DNA of 64,000 nt from Pectobacterium polaris (GCF_002307355.1 NZ_CP017481.1:1798001-1862000), one strand, 5' to 3'; positions 11,711 through 24,207 are shown, counted from the stretch's first letter. Program-made: numbers and translations. Notes: generated by a model from the sequence alone, not told the origin.

Positions 11711-11833
11711 TACTCTAAATAATTCGAGTTTCAGGCAGGCGGCAAGAGAAGGAATCCCGATGAGCTTACGCCAGTAAGTGATTCGGGTGAGTGAACGCGG
11801 CCAACGCACATGCAACTTGAGGTATGACGAGTA
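11711..11833. repeat. Dispersed intergenic repeat with imperfect terminal inverted repeats (MITE-like)
   Basis: A 123-bp non-coding unit whose ends are about 23-nt imperfect inverted repeats (TACTCTAAATAATTCGAGTT at the left; the right end read backwards begins TACTCGTCATACCTCAAGTT). It lies between the spy stop and the terminator. I recall similar elements in intergenic regions of Pectobacterium, Serratia and Yersinia. Only one copy was noticed in this window. Confidence 0.6.
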
Positions 11834-11843
11834 AGCTACTAAG

Positions 11844-11898
11844 ACCACCGGATTGACGTATTACCTCACGGGTAATGCCTCGGTCCGGTGGTTTTTTT
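11844..11898 (+). terminator. Intrinsic terminator after spy
   Basis: An ACCACCGGA/TCCGGTGGT stem with an inner ATTACC/GGTAAT hairpin is followed by seven Ts. The MITE-like repeat separates it from the spy stop. Confidence 0.75.
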
Positions 11899-12003
11899 AT
11901 TTATTTTCCCGTCGCCATCGCACTGTGAGTAGGGAAATGATTAATGCTATTCTCACGCGGAGACAGCAGGTGAAATGATCGGACAGCGGGCGGTAAAGGA
12001 CAG

Positions 12004-13473
12004 ATGAATCACGATTTGACGTTGAAAGCTATAAAGTTCATGCCGCTGCTGTTTCTGACCACTCTCATCGTGAGCTGTCTGGGATTTCGTTTTCGGGTGT
12101 TGGATGAGCTGTCGCTGTTTTGGCCCGCCAACATTCTGGTTTTTTGCCTCATGATCATTTTCAGAGCCAGAAAAGGGACGATAACAGGTAAAATGTTCTC
12201 TATCGGTATCGGTTTTTTTGTGAGCTATGCGGCGATGCTGTCGGCCGCGTTACTGATGGATAATAGCTCGCCGCTAAAAACCAAGGTGCTGTTATGTTTG
12301 TGCAATATGGTCTTTGTGGTGACGGCCTGGTGCGCCTTTTGCCTGATGTGTCGGTTTACCGGAAAGTGGTCGACATTTGAAAAATTCAGCAAATATTACG
12401 TCTACATTATTTTCGCTTCGACGTTTGTCGGCGCGTTCTTATCCGGCGTGGCGTATGGGGTTTATGCGTATGTTTACGATACGGGAAACCGCTATGCCGA
12501 GTTTATGGACTGGTTCAGCGAACAACTGGGAACTGGCATTATCCTCGCGTTCTTTTTCCTGCGGGGTAAAGACATCCTGCGTGCGCTACGGAATATTCCG
12601 CTGTGCCCTAAGACCATCAGAGAAAATATCTTTCCCTTTCTGGTCTTCATCATTTTCTTATTAGTGAGCCTCTTTTTCCTTGATGCCAGTCTGATTACGC
12701 TGTCCGTTATTCCTCTCACGCTGTGTGCGTTCAATTACTCTTTTCCGATCATGTCGCTGCTCTGTGCGATTACCGGCGTAATACTGAATTATCTCTATAT
12801 TAATCAGGTCGGTATACTCATCGATTCGAATTCCGAAGCGTACATTAACTCGTTTCTCACTACGGCGCGCCTGAATATCGCGATGTTAATTATGGCGATG
12901 CTAAGCGTCTCTCATTTTGTCTCGATGAACCGGCGGTTGATTAAAATCATCGAAAGCAGCAGCCTGAAGGATGCGCTCACCAACACGTTCAATCGCCGTG
13001 CTTTTCTCAGCATGTTGAACGGGCGGCAGGGCGTGCTGATGAATAAGAAAAAGCGCCAATTAACGCTGCTGTTTCTGGATATCGATTATTTTAAGCAGGT
13101 CAACGATACCTACGGTCATGCCTGTGGCGATGAACTGATCGCCAGCTTTGCCCGTATGCTGAGTACTACGATTCGTCCGAGCGACATCCTTTGCCGCTGG
13201 GGCGGGGAGGAGTTCGTGATTGCGGCTTACGACCTGACGGCTGAGCAATCCAAAGCGATGGCTGAAGCGCTGCGGCATCTTACAGAATCCACGGCGCTGA
13301 CGCTGTCCGACGGCCGGGAAATCCGTTTTACGACCAGTATTGGCGTTGCCACGTTTCCCCAGTATGAAGGCGGCAATATTTACGATCTGATCGGGTTGGC
13401 GGACGAGCAACTGTATAAAGCGAAAGCGCAGGGGCGCAATCGTGTCTGTATGCGCCTGGTTGAAGAGGTCTGA
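12004..13473 (+). CDS. Membrane diguanylate cyclase, MASE1-like sensor + GGDEF
   Basis: 489 aa. About eight hydrophobic helices (residues 10-310) form a MASE1-like membrane sensor region (FWPANILVF near residue 38). The GGDEF domain starts near residue 325 (LKDALTNTFNRRAFL) and keeps the active-site GGEEF (CRWGGEEFVI). An allosteric inhibition site RPSD lies five residues before it. It should therefore make c-di-GMP from two GTP and be product-inhibited; there is no EAL domain. AAAGGACAG precedes the start. It appears to be monocistronic, and its input signal is unknown. Confidence 0.9.
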   Translation: MNHDLTLKAIKFMPLLFLTTLIVSCLGFRFRVLDELSLFWPANILVFCLMIIFRARKGTITGKMFSIGIGFFVSYAAMLSAALLMDNSSPLKTKVLLCLCNMVFVVTAWCAFCLMCRFTGKWSTFEKFSKYYVYIIFASTFVGAFLSGVAYGVYAYVYDTGNRYAEFMDWFSEQLGTGIILAFFFLRGKDILRALRNIPLCPKTIRENIFPFLVFIIFLLVSLFFLDASLITLSVIPLTLCAFNYSFPIMSLLCAITGVILNYLYINQVGILIDSNSEAYINSFLTTARLNIAMLIMAMLSVSHFVSMNRRLIKIIESSSLKDALTNTFNRRAFLSMLNGRQGVLMNKKKRQLTLLFLDIDYFKQVNDTYGHACGDELIASFARMLSTTIRPSDILCRWGGEEFVIAAYDLTAEQSKAMAEALRHLTESTALTLSDGREIRFTTSIGVATFPQYEGGNIYDLIGLADEQLYKAKAQGRNRVCMRLVEEV

Positions 13474-13540
13474 CTCTTCCCTTGACCTTCCCCTTACTGG
13501 AACGTCTACCCTCAACCGTACTGTGACTGATTGAGGGGTT

Positions 13541-13906
13541 ATGATGAAGAAAGTCCATGTGTTATTGACGGCAGCGTTGCTGGTTCCGTTTCTCTCGTTC
13601 GCGGCCGACAGCGCGCATAGCGGCCACGGTGCTGCGAACGACGCGTCGTCCTCCCAGCAGGCGTATAAGCAAGGGATGGATGCGATGCATAGCGACATGA
13701 TGAAAGGGATGCAGTCCAGCGACCCTGATGTTGCCTTTGCCAAAGGGATGATTGCGCATCACCGCGGCGCGATTGATATGGCAAAAACGGAGCTGCAATA
13801 CGGCAAAGACCCGGAATTGCGCAAGCTGGCGGAAGAGATTATCAAAGCTCAGCAGCCGGAGATCGACCAAATGGAAGCCTGGCTGAAGAAGCAGAGCAAG
13901 CCGTAA
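13541..13906 (+). CDS. Exported DUF305 (CopM-like) protein
   Basis: 121 aa with a signal peptide (MMKKVHVLLTAALLVPFLSFA). The DUF305 core is clear: FAKGMIAHHRGAIDMAKTEL and ...QPEIDQMEAWL, with several His and Met residues (HSGHG, MDAMHSDMMKGM). The ferritin-like helical DUF305 family is periplasmic and some members bind copper or silver; a metal role here is an inference. It has a GAGGGG ribosome site and its own terminator, and no metal-resistance genes are adjacent. Confidence 0.88.
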   Translation: MMKKVHVLLTAALLVPFLSFAADSAHSGHGAANDASSSQQAYKQGMDAMHSDMMKGMQSSDPDVAFAKGMIAHHRGAIDMAKTELQYGKDPELRKLAEEIIKAQQPEIDQMEAWLKKQSKP

Positions 13907-13914
13907 ATTTGCTG

Positions 13915-13949
13915 ATGGCGCCTCTTCTGAGAGGCGCCATTTTGTTTTT
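13915..13949 (+). terminator. Intrinsic terminator after the DUF305 gene
   Basis: An ATGGCGCCTC/GAGGCGCCAT stem is followed by a T-rich tail. Confidence 0.85.
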
Positions 13950-13993
13950 ATCACGTCGTGGAGTGGGCGGCTTCACCCGATTGGTAAAAATTT

Positions 13994-14009
13994 AGTGACT
14001 GTTTTCACA
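13994..14009 (+). promoter_or_regulatory. CRP-cAMP site upstream of the PTS operon
   Basis: AGTGA-N6-TCACA differs by one base from the ideal CRP core. It lies 54 nt before the RAT antiterminator and so in a suitable place to activate the operon promoter. The promoter itself was not assigned. Confidence 0.55.
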
Positions 14010-14062
14010 GAATAAAACGTAGAGATAGCTTTCTCCGCGTGAACTTGTTAGAAAACAGGAAA

Positions 14063-14089
14063 GGACGTCACCAGAATTTTCTGGGCGAG

Positions 14090-14092
<3 letters not shown>
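14063..14092 (+). promoter_or_regulatory. RAT ribonucleic antiterminator (BglG/LicT/SacY type)
   Basis: A 30-nt element starting GGACGTCACC and ending GGGCGAGACC has the imperfect-hairpin form of RAT sites. Its last three bases are the first bases of the following terminator stem, so the two structures exclude each other. A BglG-family protein, active when the PTS sugar is present, would stabilise it and allow transcription into the PTS gene. No BglG gene is in the window. Confidence 0.8.
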
Positions 14093-16175
<2,083 letters not shown>

Positions 16176-16251
16176 CGCTGTGAATGATTAGGGCATTTGC
16201 CGCCAGATAACGCGTGGCAGCGCGCAGCTCAAGACGTCTGAGGAAACCTAA

Positions 16252-17982
16252 ATGATGAAGAAGACACCGCTGGTTGCGGCGATGTTGGCGGCATTTTCAC
16301 TGTCTGGTCAGGCGGTGGGTGTCGATTTTGCCGCTCAGATCGCCAGCCCGCGCCCGAATGTGGTGCTGATTGTGGCGGAGGATATGAATCCCCGTCTGGG
16401 CGCATACGGGGATGTGCAGGCGCGAACGCCGAATCTGGATGCGCTGGCAAAAGAGTCCGTTGTCTTTACGCAGGCCTTCACCATGGCTGGCGTCTCGGCC
16501 CCGTCGCGAGCGGGGCTGATTACCGGCATGTTTCAACATACCACCGGGTTGCAGCACATGCGCACGGCGACCCGACCCGCTGGCGGCTATTTAGGCGTGC
16601 CGCCTTCTTACGTGAAAGGCTACCCCGAACTGCTGCGCCGCAGCGGTTACTTCACCTATAACGACACCAAGACGGATTACCAGTTTACGAAAGGCCATGC
16701 CGATGTTGGCCCTTTCACCCTGTGGACGCGCCACGGGGAGTACAGCAGCATGGACGATCTACATATTCAGCTGGCCTGGCGTAATTACGATCTGAAGGGC
16801 AAGCCGTTCTTCATGAATTTCAACCCGCAGATTACGCATGAATCGGCGCTCTTTACGGCGGAAAATCATCCGGCAGGTCAATCGCGCTTCGTCAAACAGT
16901 GGGATACCTTCCGCCAGCAATACCGTTATACGCCAACGGATCCGCAAAGTGTGAAACTGGAGCCTTATCTGCGGGATACGCCGCAAACCCGACAGGAACT
17001 GGCGCAGCATTACGACAATATTCATATTATGGACATGCAGGTTGGTAAGCTGCTGGACGGGCTGAAAAAGGACGGGCTGTGGGATAACACCATCGTCATT
17101 TTCACGGCGGATAACGGCGATGGGATCCCGCGCCATAAGCGTGAGGGCTACGACTCCGGCACCCATGTCCCGATGATCGTGCATATCCCTGAGAAGTATC
17201 GTCCGGCAGGCTGGTGGGAAGATGGGAGCAAGAACGATCGGCTGGTGTCGTTCGAGGATCTGGCGCCAACCATTCTGGGATTTGCCGACATCAAACAGCC
17301 TGACTATATGCGCGGTATCAGTCTGGCGCAGGATCTCGCGCCGCAGCGCCAGTTTGTCTACGGCGTGCGGGGGCGGATGGATGAATACGACATGCGCGCC
17401 TATTTTGTCCGAGATCGTGACTATCAATATGTCCGTAATCTGGCAACTACGCCGGGGGGCATCGGCATTGCTTTCCGCAACGCGCTCGGATCGATGAAAG
17501 ATTTGAATGCGGCGCGTGATCAGCACCAGCTAAGTGCCGAGCAGCAAAGCTGGTTTGCCGATCGTCCGGCGGAAGAGTTGTACGATCTGCAACGCGATCC
17601 TTTGCAGTTGCATAGCCTGGCGGCAGACCCAGCCCAACATGCCGTACTGGTGCGGATGCGTGAGGAGATGGATCGCTGGTGTAACCGTGAGAACGACATG
17701 AATCTGATCGCGGAAGATCAGATGGTGGCGGATTTGCTGGATGAGCAGGGCAAGCAGCGCGCCACGCTGACGCCAGTGGCGCAGTGGGATGCGGTCAGCC
17801 ACAAAATTTATCTGGCTAACCGCACGCAGGATGCTTCCATTGGCTACAGCTGGGATGGCAAAGAGTGGGAGCTGTACACGGGCAGCATCACGCCGCTGAA
17901 GAGCGCATCGCAGCTGCAATTCAAGGCGATTCGCTATGGCTGGCAGGAAAGCCCGGTTGGTACATTGCCCACTCAGCCATGA
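16252..17982 (+). CDS. Exported Ser-type sulfatase (alkaline phosphatase superfamily)
   Basis: 576 aa with a signal peptide (MMKKTPLVAAMLAAFSLSGQAVG). The modified residue is S82 in VSAPSRAGLITG, so it needs oxidation to formylglycine by the radical-SAM maturase encoded downstream. Metal ligands are in LIVAEDMNPRLG and in the later FTADNGDG. It hydrolyses a sulfate ester in the periplasm, with unknown substrate. GAGGAAAC stands before the start. The long C-terminus (residues 480-576) with a beta-rich chitobiase-like tail is beyond the minimal sulfatase fold. The gene follows the PTS by 76 nt with no terminator seen. Confidence 0.9.
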   Translation: MMKKTPLVAAMLAAFSLSGQAVGVDFAAQIASPRPNVVLIVAEDMNPRLGAYGDVQARTPNLDALAKESVVFTQAFTMAGVSAPSRAGLITGMFQHTTGLQHMRTATRPAGGYLGVPPSYVKGYPELLRRSGYFTYNDTKTDYQFTKGHADVGPFTLWTRHGEYSSMDDLHIQLAWRNYDLKGKPFFMNFNPQITHESALFTAENHPAGQSRFVKQWDTFRQQYRYTPTDPQSVKLEPYLRDTPQTRQELAQHYDNIHIMDMQVGKLLDGLKKDGLWDNTIVIFTADNGDGIPRHKREGYDSGTHVPMIVHIPEKYRPAGWWEDGSKNDRLVSFEDLAPTILGFADIKQPDYMRGISLAQDLAPQRQFVYGVRGRMDEYDMRAYFVRDRDYQYVRNLATTPGGIGIAFRNALGSMKDLNAARDQHQLSAEQQSWFADRPAEELYDLQRDPLQLHSLAADPAQHAVLVRMREEMDRWCNRENDMNLIAEDQMVADLLDEQGKQRATLTPVAQWDAVSHKIYLANRTQDASIGYSWDGKEWELYTGSITPLKSASQLQFKAIRYGWQESPVGTLPTQP

Positions 17983-17988
17983 AAATAA

Positions 17989-18010
17989 GTATGTGAATCT
18001 GTTCACATAC
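17989..18010 (+). promoter_or_regulatory. CRP-cAMP site before the second sulfatase
   Basis: A perfect TGTGA-N6-TCACA core (17992-18007) extends into a longer palindrome (GTATGTGAA and TTCACATAC). It lies 45 nt before the second sulfatase start and after the first sulfatase stop, which implies an internal, glucose-repressed promoter or modulation of the operon. Confidence 0.75.
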
Positions 18011-18054
18011 CTTGATGATGTGAGCACGCTAAAACGACACTTTGGGGATGGAAG

Positions 18055-19521
18055 ATGATGAAGAAACAGGTCATGGCGCTCTCTATCGCGACGGCGCTGC
18101 TGGCTGGGCCAGCAGCGTGGCAGGCCGCTGCGGCGGCGCAGGCTAAGCCGAATGTGATCATCCTGTTTACCGATGATATGGGGTGGGCCGATATGTCGGT
18201 ACAGGGCGCGAAAACGCCAACACCTCATCTGGATAAGCTGGCGGCAACAGGGCAGCGCTGGACCAATTTTTATGTCTCTTCGGCGATTTCTTCTCCCAGC
18301 CGTGGCGGATTGATGACGGGCCGCGTCGAAACCAAAACCGGGCTATACGGCACGAAAATTCCCGGCGTGTTTATGGATGAAGATCCTGATGGTTTCCCTG
18401 ACGATGAAGTCAGCATGGCGGAATCACTCCAGCACAACGGATATCGCACCATCATGTACGGCAAATGGCACTTAGGGACGCAGTCGAATGCGTTTCCGAC
18501 GCGCCACGGTTTTGATGAGTGGTACGGGATCCCGACCAGTAACGATCGCTTCAGTACCGTTGTCGATCAGGTGGAGATGAATCGGCTGGCAAGCACCGAT
18601 CCGAAAAGGCGTGAACTGCTGAGTAAAATGGAAGCGATCAACCGCGCACCGCAGCAGGAATACTGGAATGTGCCGCTTTATCACTCCTACAAAGACAAAG
18701 GAAAACTGGTCGATTACGCCGTGCCGCAGGGCTTCCAGCAGGCCAGTTTTACCAAGGATGTGACGAACAAGGCGGTGCAGTACATTGCCGACAATAAAGA
18801 TCAGCCGTTCTTTATGTATATGGCTTACCCGCAGACCCACGTACCGCTGTTTACCTCGCCGGAATTTAAAGGCAAAGGACATAACCCTTACGGCGATGTG
18901 ATGCTGGAGATCGACTGGTCGGTGGGGCAGATCTATCAGGCGCTGGAAGCGAACAAGCTGGCGGAAAACACCATCGTGATTTTTACCTCCGACAATGGCC
19001 CGTGGTTGCAGTATGACAAAGACGGTTTAGCCGGTTCGGCGCTGCCGCTGCGTTCGGGTAAAAGCACCGTATTTGAAGGCGGGCAGCGCGTGCCGTTTAT
19101 CGTGAACTGGAAATCCCATATCGCGCCGAAAGTGGTAGATGATATCGGCAGTACGCTGGATCTTCTGCCGACGCTGATGAAGATCACCGGTAGCCCGCAT
19201 GCCCAGCGCGATCTGGACGGCGTAGATCTCAGTGCCGCCTTCCTGAACGGAAAGCCGAGCGCGCGCACCTTCATGCCGTATTTCTATTGGGGCAAGATGG
19301 ATGCCTACCGTGACGGCGACTACAAGGTGGTCTTCCGTGACAAGAAAGCGGGTATCCCGGTCGATCTGGAGAAACCGCTCATGTTCAACTTGCGCGATGA
19401 CGTCTCTGAACAGCACGATCTGTCGGCGAAAGAGCCGGATCGCTATCGGGCGCTAATTGAGAAAGCACAGGCGTATGAACAGTCGCTGGGTGAGAAGAAA
19501 CCGCCGCTGTTCGATCTGTAA
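18055..19521 (+). CDS. Exported Ser-type arylsulfatase A-like sulfatase
   Basis: 488 aa with a signal peptide ending near AAAAAQA (residue 30). The sulfatase signature carries serine: S79-S-P-S-R in SSAISSPSRGGLMTGR. Metal ligands are in IILFTDDMGWAD and IFTSDNGPW, and the conserved GKWHLG is at about residue 139. It should act in the periplasm on a sulfate ester after Ser-to-formylglycine conversion. It is more like classic arylsulfatase A than the other two in this locus. A perfect CRP site lies upstream and the maturase gene 107 nt downstream. Confidence 0.91.
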   Translation: MMKKQVMALSIATALLAGPAAWQAAAAAQAKPNVIILFTDDMGWADMSVQGAKTPTPHLDKLAATGQRWTNFYVSSAISSPSRGGLMTGRVETKTGLYGTKIPGVFMDEDPDGFPDDEVSMAESLQHNGYRTIMYGKWHLGTQSNAFPTRHGFDEWYGIPTSNDRFSTVVDQVEMNRLASTDPKRRELLSKMEAINRAPQQEYWNVPLYHSYKDKGKLVDYAVPQGFQQASFTKDVTNKAVQYIADNKDQPFFMYMAYPQTHVPLFTSPEFKGKGHNPYGDVMLEIDWSVGQIYQALEANKLAENTIVIFTSDNGPWLQYDKDGLAGSALPLRSGKSTVFEGGQRVPFIVNWKSHIAPKVVDDIGSTLDLLPTLMKITGSPHAQRDLDGVDLSAAFLNGKPSARTFMPYFYWGKMDAYRDGDYKVVFRDKKAGIPVDLEKPLMFNLRDDVSEQHDLSAKEPDRYRALIEKAQAYEQSLGEKKPPLFDL

Positions 19522-19628
19522 TCGCAAACGGTCCGCCGACAGGGAAGTTGGCGGCGATTTTCTCAGGAAAGAGAACCTCTCTCAGTAAAGAGAACATCGT
19601 CTAGCCGGTAAGTTACGTTGAGGTGCCA

Positions 19629-20852
19629 ATGAGTCAGTCTATTGCCAATTTTCAGTTGATGGCCAAGCCTTCAGGGTCCGTGTGCAATATCGATTGCTCA
19701 TACTGTTTTTATCTGGAGAAGGAACATCTTTATCCCGAGCGTAAAAGCCGCTGGAAGATGGATGGCGATACGCTGGAAAACTATGTGCGAAAGAACATCA
19801 GTAGCCAGCAGGCACCCGTCGTTGATTTCCCGTGGCAGGGTGGCGAACCGACGCTGCTGGGCATCGATTTCTTCCGCGAAGCGGTGCGGTTGCAAAACCA
19901 ATACCGTGGCACAAAGCAGATCAATAATTTCTTTCAGACCAACGGCACCAATATTGATGACGACTGGGCGCGTTTTTTGAAAGAGAACCAGTTTCTGGTG
20001 GGATTGTCGATCGACGGTGACCGTATCAGCAATGATGCGCATCGCCTCACGCGAGCAGGGAAAAGCACCTTTGATGACGTGATGAAGGGGCTGGAAGCGC
20101 TGAAGCGTCATCGGGTCGAGTTTAATACCCTGACGGTGGTGAATGCGGAAAACGTGAAACGCCCGCTGGATGTGTACCAGTTTCTTAAACGCATCGGCAG
20201 CCGCTATATGCAGTTCATTCCGCTGGTGGAACGCCGCGCTGCTCAGCCAGATGACAACGGACTGGTGCTGATTCAGCCTGATTTTTCGGGCCAGTGCAGC
20301 GTGACGGAGTGGTCAGTGCCTGCCAAAGCGTATGGTCGTTTCCTGAATACGATTTTTGACCATTGGGTTCAGCACGATCTGGGCAATGTGTTTGTCATGA
20401 ACTTCGAACAAACGCTGACCAAAATGACCGAGCAGCTTAGCGCCTGCGTCATCAACGAAACCTGCGGCGGCAACCTGATTGTTGAAGCGAACGGCGACGT
20501 GTATTCCTGCGATCATTTCGTTTATCCCGAAAATAAGCTCGGCAATATTAATCAGGACGATCTGGCGTCGCTGGTGAATTCGCCGCAAAACCTCGCCTTT
20601 GGCGAAAATAAGCGAAAAAACATCAGCAAAGATTGCCTGAACTGTGAAGTGAAAGCGGTTTGTCATGGCGGCTGCCCGAAGCATCGGTTTGAAATTTCCA
20701 GCGATGGGCGACCGAATAAAAACTATTTCTGCGATGGCTTTAAAACGCACCTATTCCATGTGTTACCACGCATGAATGCCTTGCTCTCTCAATTGGGACG
20801 CCAGGAATCGATGAAGAAAATAAGAAGGAATATGAAAGCCGAGTTTTATTAA
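19629..20852 (+). CDS. Anaerobic sulfatase-maturating enzyme (radical SAM, SPASM)
   Basis: 407 aa from ATG 19629, six nt after GAGG; a GTG at 19623 is possible but too close to that site. The radical-SAM motif is C19-N-I-D-C23-S-Y-C26, the usual CxxxCxxC. The C-terminus holds the two auxiliary-cluster regions: CVINETCGGNLIVEANGDVYSCDHF and CLNCEVKAVCHGGCPKHRF are the landmarks. anSMEs convert an active-site Ser or Cys of sulfatases to C-alpha-formylglycine before export, without oxygen. Its targets are presumably the three neighbouring sulfatases. It is cytoplasmic, with no signal peptide. Confidence 0.94.
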   Translation: MSQSIANFQLMAKPSGSVCNIDCSYCFYLEKEHLYPERKSRWKMDGDTLENYVRKNISSQQAPVVDFPWQGGEPTLLGIDFFREAVRLQNQYRGTKQINNFFQTNGTNIDDDWARFLKENQFLVGLSIDGDRISNDAHRLTRAGKSTFDDVMKGLEALKRHRVEFNTLTVVNAENVKRPLDVYQFLKRIGSRYMQFIPLVERRAAQPDDNGLVLIQPDFSGQCSVTEWSVPAKAYGRFLNTIFDHWVQHDLGNVFVMNFEQTLTKMTEQLSACVINETCGGNLIVEANGDVYSCDHFVYPENKLGNINQDDLASLVNSPQNLAFGENKRKNISKDCLNCEVKAVCHGGCPKHRFEISSDGRPNKNYFCDGFKTHLFHVLPRMNALLSQLGRQESMKKIRRNMKAEFY

Positions 20853-20908
20853 CCGATGCCGAATACTCTTCGAGCGCTCTGGGAAGGGATGGCATAAAAG
20901 GAAAAATA

Positions 20909-22588
20909 ATGAAAAGAAACAGACTTATGGCCGCGATTACACTGGCCTGTATGCAAGCGGCTGGGGGACAGGCTGCCGCGGCGACTTCTCCTGCAACGAC
21001 GGTGCCGTCGGCTGATGGAAAGCAGCCAAACGTGGTTTATATCATTCTTGACGATCAGCGTTACGACGCGTTTGGCTTCCTGAACTCGGCTATTCACACG
21101 CCGAATATGGACAGCATCGCCAAAGAAGGGACGTATTTTAAGAATGCGTTCGTGACCACCTCGCTGTGCTCGCCCAGCCGTGCCAGCATCCTGACGGGGA
21201 TGTACGTGCATAATCATGGGGTATCGGATAACAATCCGTCCGATCTCTCTCATCTGAACTATTTCCCGGAACTGCTGCGCGACAACGGCTATCAGACCGG
21301 TTTCTTTGGCAAGTGGCACTTCGGCGGCGCGGATAAAACGGCTACGAAAGGCTTCGCCGGCTTCGATCGCTGGGTAGGGCTGCTGGGGCAAGGTAGCTAT
21401 TATCCGATTGATAACTATGGCAAGCCGACCTTGCTCAATATTGATGGCAAGATGGTGCCGCAAAAAGGCTACATCACCGATGAGCTGACGGACTACGCCG
21501 TAGACTGGCTGAACACGCTCGATAAGAAAAAGCCGTTCATGATGTATCTATCGCATAAAGGCGTGCACTCTGACTTCCTGCCCGCCAAACGCCACCGTGG
21601 CAGCATGAAAGAGGTGACGTTCCCTGTGCCGGATACCTATGCCGATACGCCGGAAAACTATGCCGGCAAGCCGATGTGGGTGAAGAATCAGCGTAACAGC
21701 TGGCACGGCGTGGATTATCCCTACAACACGGATATGGATCTTCAGCAGTATCAGCGCGACTACTATGAAACGCTGCGCTCAGTGGATGACAGCGTAGGGC
21801 GCGTGCGCGACTGGCTGCAAAAACAGGGGCTGGATAAGAACACCATTATCATGGTGATGGGGGATAACGGCTTTATGTTCGGCGAACATGGGCTGATCGA
21901 TAAGCGTAACGCCTATGAAGAGTCGATCCGCGTGCCGTTGATTGCTTCCGGGCCGGGCTTCGCCAAAGACAAAGTGGTGGACGACATCGTCAGAAACATC
22001 GACGTGGCGCCAACCATTCTGGAAGCCGCCGGCGTTGCCGCACCGAAGCATTACGACGGGCAGAGCTTCTGGCGTCTGGGGCTGGATGGCTATACCGTGC
22101 CGAAACGCAAAGACTATTTCGTCTATGAATACTTCTGGGAATACAGCTTCCCGCAGACGCCAACCACGTTTGCGATCCGCACGCCGGAGTACAAATACAT
22201 CCAATATTACGGCGTGTGGGATAAAGAAGAGCTTTACGACATGCAGAACGATCGGGAAGAGAAGCATAACCTGATCGATTCGACCGATGAGAAGATCGTG
22301 AATGTCAAAATTGCGCTGCGCAAAAAGCTGTATGAAGAGCTGAGTAATCGACAGGGGAAAAATGTGATCCCGTATAACCAGCGTACAGGGCAAGGACAGG
22401 TCTATCGCTATGAAGGCACCGGTGAGCAGCTTGCGCCGTTCCCACGCGAATGGCTGAAAGGGTACAACCACGAGGAGATTCTCGCTGGGTTTATCCCCGA
22501 TCAGGTCGGTAAAGAAGCGAAGGTGAAAGCCTCAAACGACGCGGTGAAAAAGAGTGAGCCGCTGCTGAAAGAGCTGATGGATAAATAA
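20909..22588 (+). CDS. Exported Cys-type sulfatase
   Basis: 559 aa with a probable signal peptide (MKRNRLMAAITLACMQAAGGQAAA). Unlike its two neighbours the modified residue is cysteine: C87-S-P-S-R in TTSLCSPSRASILTG. Further family marks are IILDDQRYDAFG, GKWHFGG and MVMGDNGFMFGEHGL. The fold and tail resemble glycosaminoglycan or N-acetylglucosamine-6-sulfatase-like enzymes, but the substrate is not known. It is the last gene of the operon, 56 nt after the maturase, with a shared terminator after it. Confidence 0.9.
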   Translation: MKRNRLMAAITLACMQAAGGQAAAATSPATTVPSADGKQPNVVYIILDDQRYDAFGFLNSAIHTPNMDSIAKEGTYFKNAFVTTSLCSPSRASILTGMYVHNHGVSDNNPSDLSHLNYFPELLRDNGYQTGFFGKWHFGGADKTATKGFAGFDRWVGLLGQGSYYPIDNYGKPTLLNIDGKMVPQKGYITDELTDYAVDWLNTLDKKKPFMMYLSHKGVHSDFLPAKRHRGSMKEVTFPVPDTYADTPENYAGKPMWVKNQRNSWHGVDYPYNTDMDLQQYQRDYYETLRSVDDSVGRVRDWLQKQGLDKNTIIMVMGDNGFMFGEHGLIDKRNAYEESIRVPLIASGPGFAKDKVVDDIVRNIDVAPTILEAAGVAAPKHYDGQSFWRLGLDGYTVPKRKDYFVYEYFWEYSFPQTPTTFAIRTPEYKYIQYYGVWDKEELYDMQNDREEKHNLIDSTDEKIVNVKIALRKKLYEELSNRQGKNVIPYNQRTGQGQVYRYEGTGEQLAPFPREWLKGYNHEEILAGFIPDQVGKEAKVKASNDAVKKSEPLLKELMDK

Positions 22589-22600
22589 TCCAGCGTAATA

Positions 22601-22638
22601 AATCAGACGGCGTTGTGTGAATACGCCGTCTGATTTTC
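22601..22638. terminator. Bidirectional terminator between sulfatase and glucosidase genes
   Basis: AATCAGACGGCGT and its complement form a 13-bp stem followed by a T-rich tail; it serves both convergent transcripts. Confidence 0.82.
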
Positions 22639-22662
22639 TCTATCATCTTATGTGCTATAGGG

Positions 22663-24072
<1,410 letters not shown>

Positions 24073-24131
24073 CTACATCATTACGCTGTGCCGGGCTGTG
24101 GCTCCGCGCTGGGAACCGCTGGATGACAGGC

Positions 24132-24180
24132 AAAAAAAAACTTGGGCAGAAGAGAGTAGTGCTACTCACCTCTGCCCAAG
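24132..24180 (-). terminator. Conditional leader terminator of the phospho-glucosidase gene
   Basis: Minus strand: a 19-bp imperfect stem beginning CTTGGGCAGAGG is followed by nine Ts, about 80 nt before the start. It overlaps the RAT element by three bases. Confidence 0.86.
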
Positions 24181-24207
24181 TCTCGCCCGCCATTGGCGGT
24201 AACGTCT
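24178..24207 (-). promoter_or_regulatory. RAT ribonucleic antiterminator before the phospho-glucosidase gene
   Basis: Minus strand: the element begins AGACGTTACCG and ends GGGCGAGACTT. It shares ACGT-Y-ACC and GGGCGAGAC with the RAT at 14063-14092, differing mainly in the paired middle. One BglG-family antiterminator could therefore control both units. Confidence 0.8.

Noticed and set aside
13060..13743. Minus-strand open frame of 227 codons
   Set aside because: Antisense to the GGDEF domain and the DUF305 gene; no features of its own.
16759..17526. Minus-strand open frame of 255 codons
   Set aside because: Antisense to the first sulfatase gene; composition of a shadow frame and no family features.
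17530..18228. Minus-strand open frame of 232 codons across two sulfatase genes
   Set aside because: Overlaps the end and start of two well-supported genes; no domain or ribosome site.
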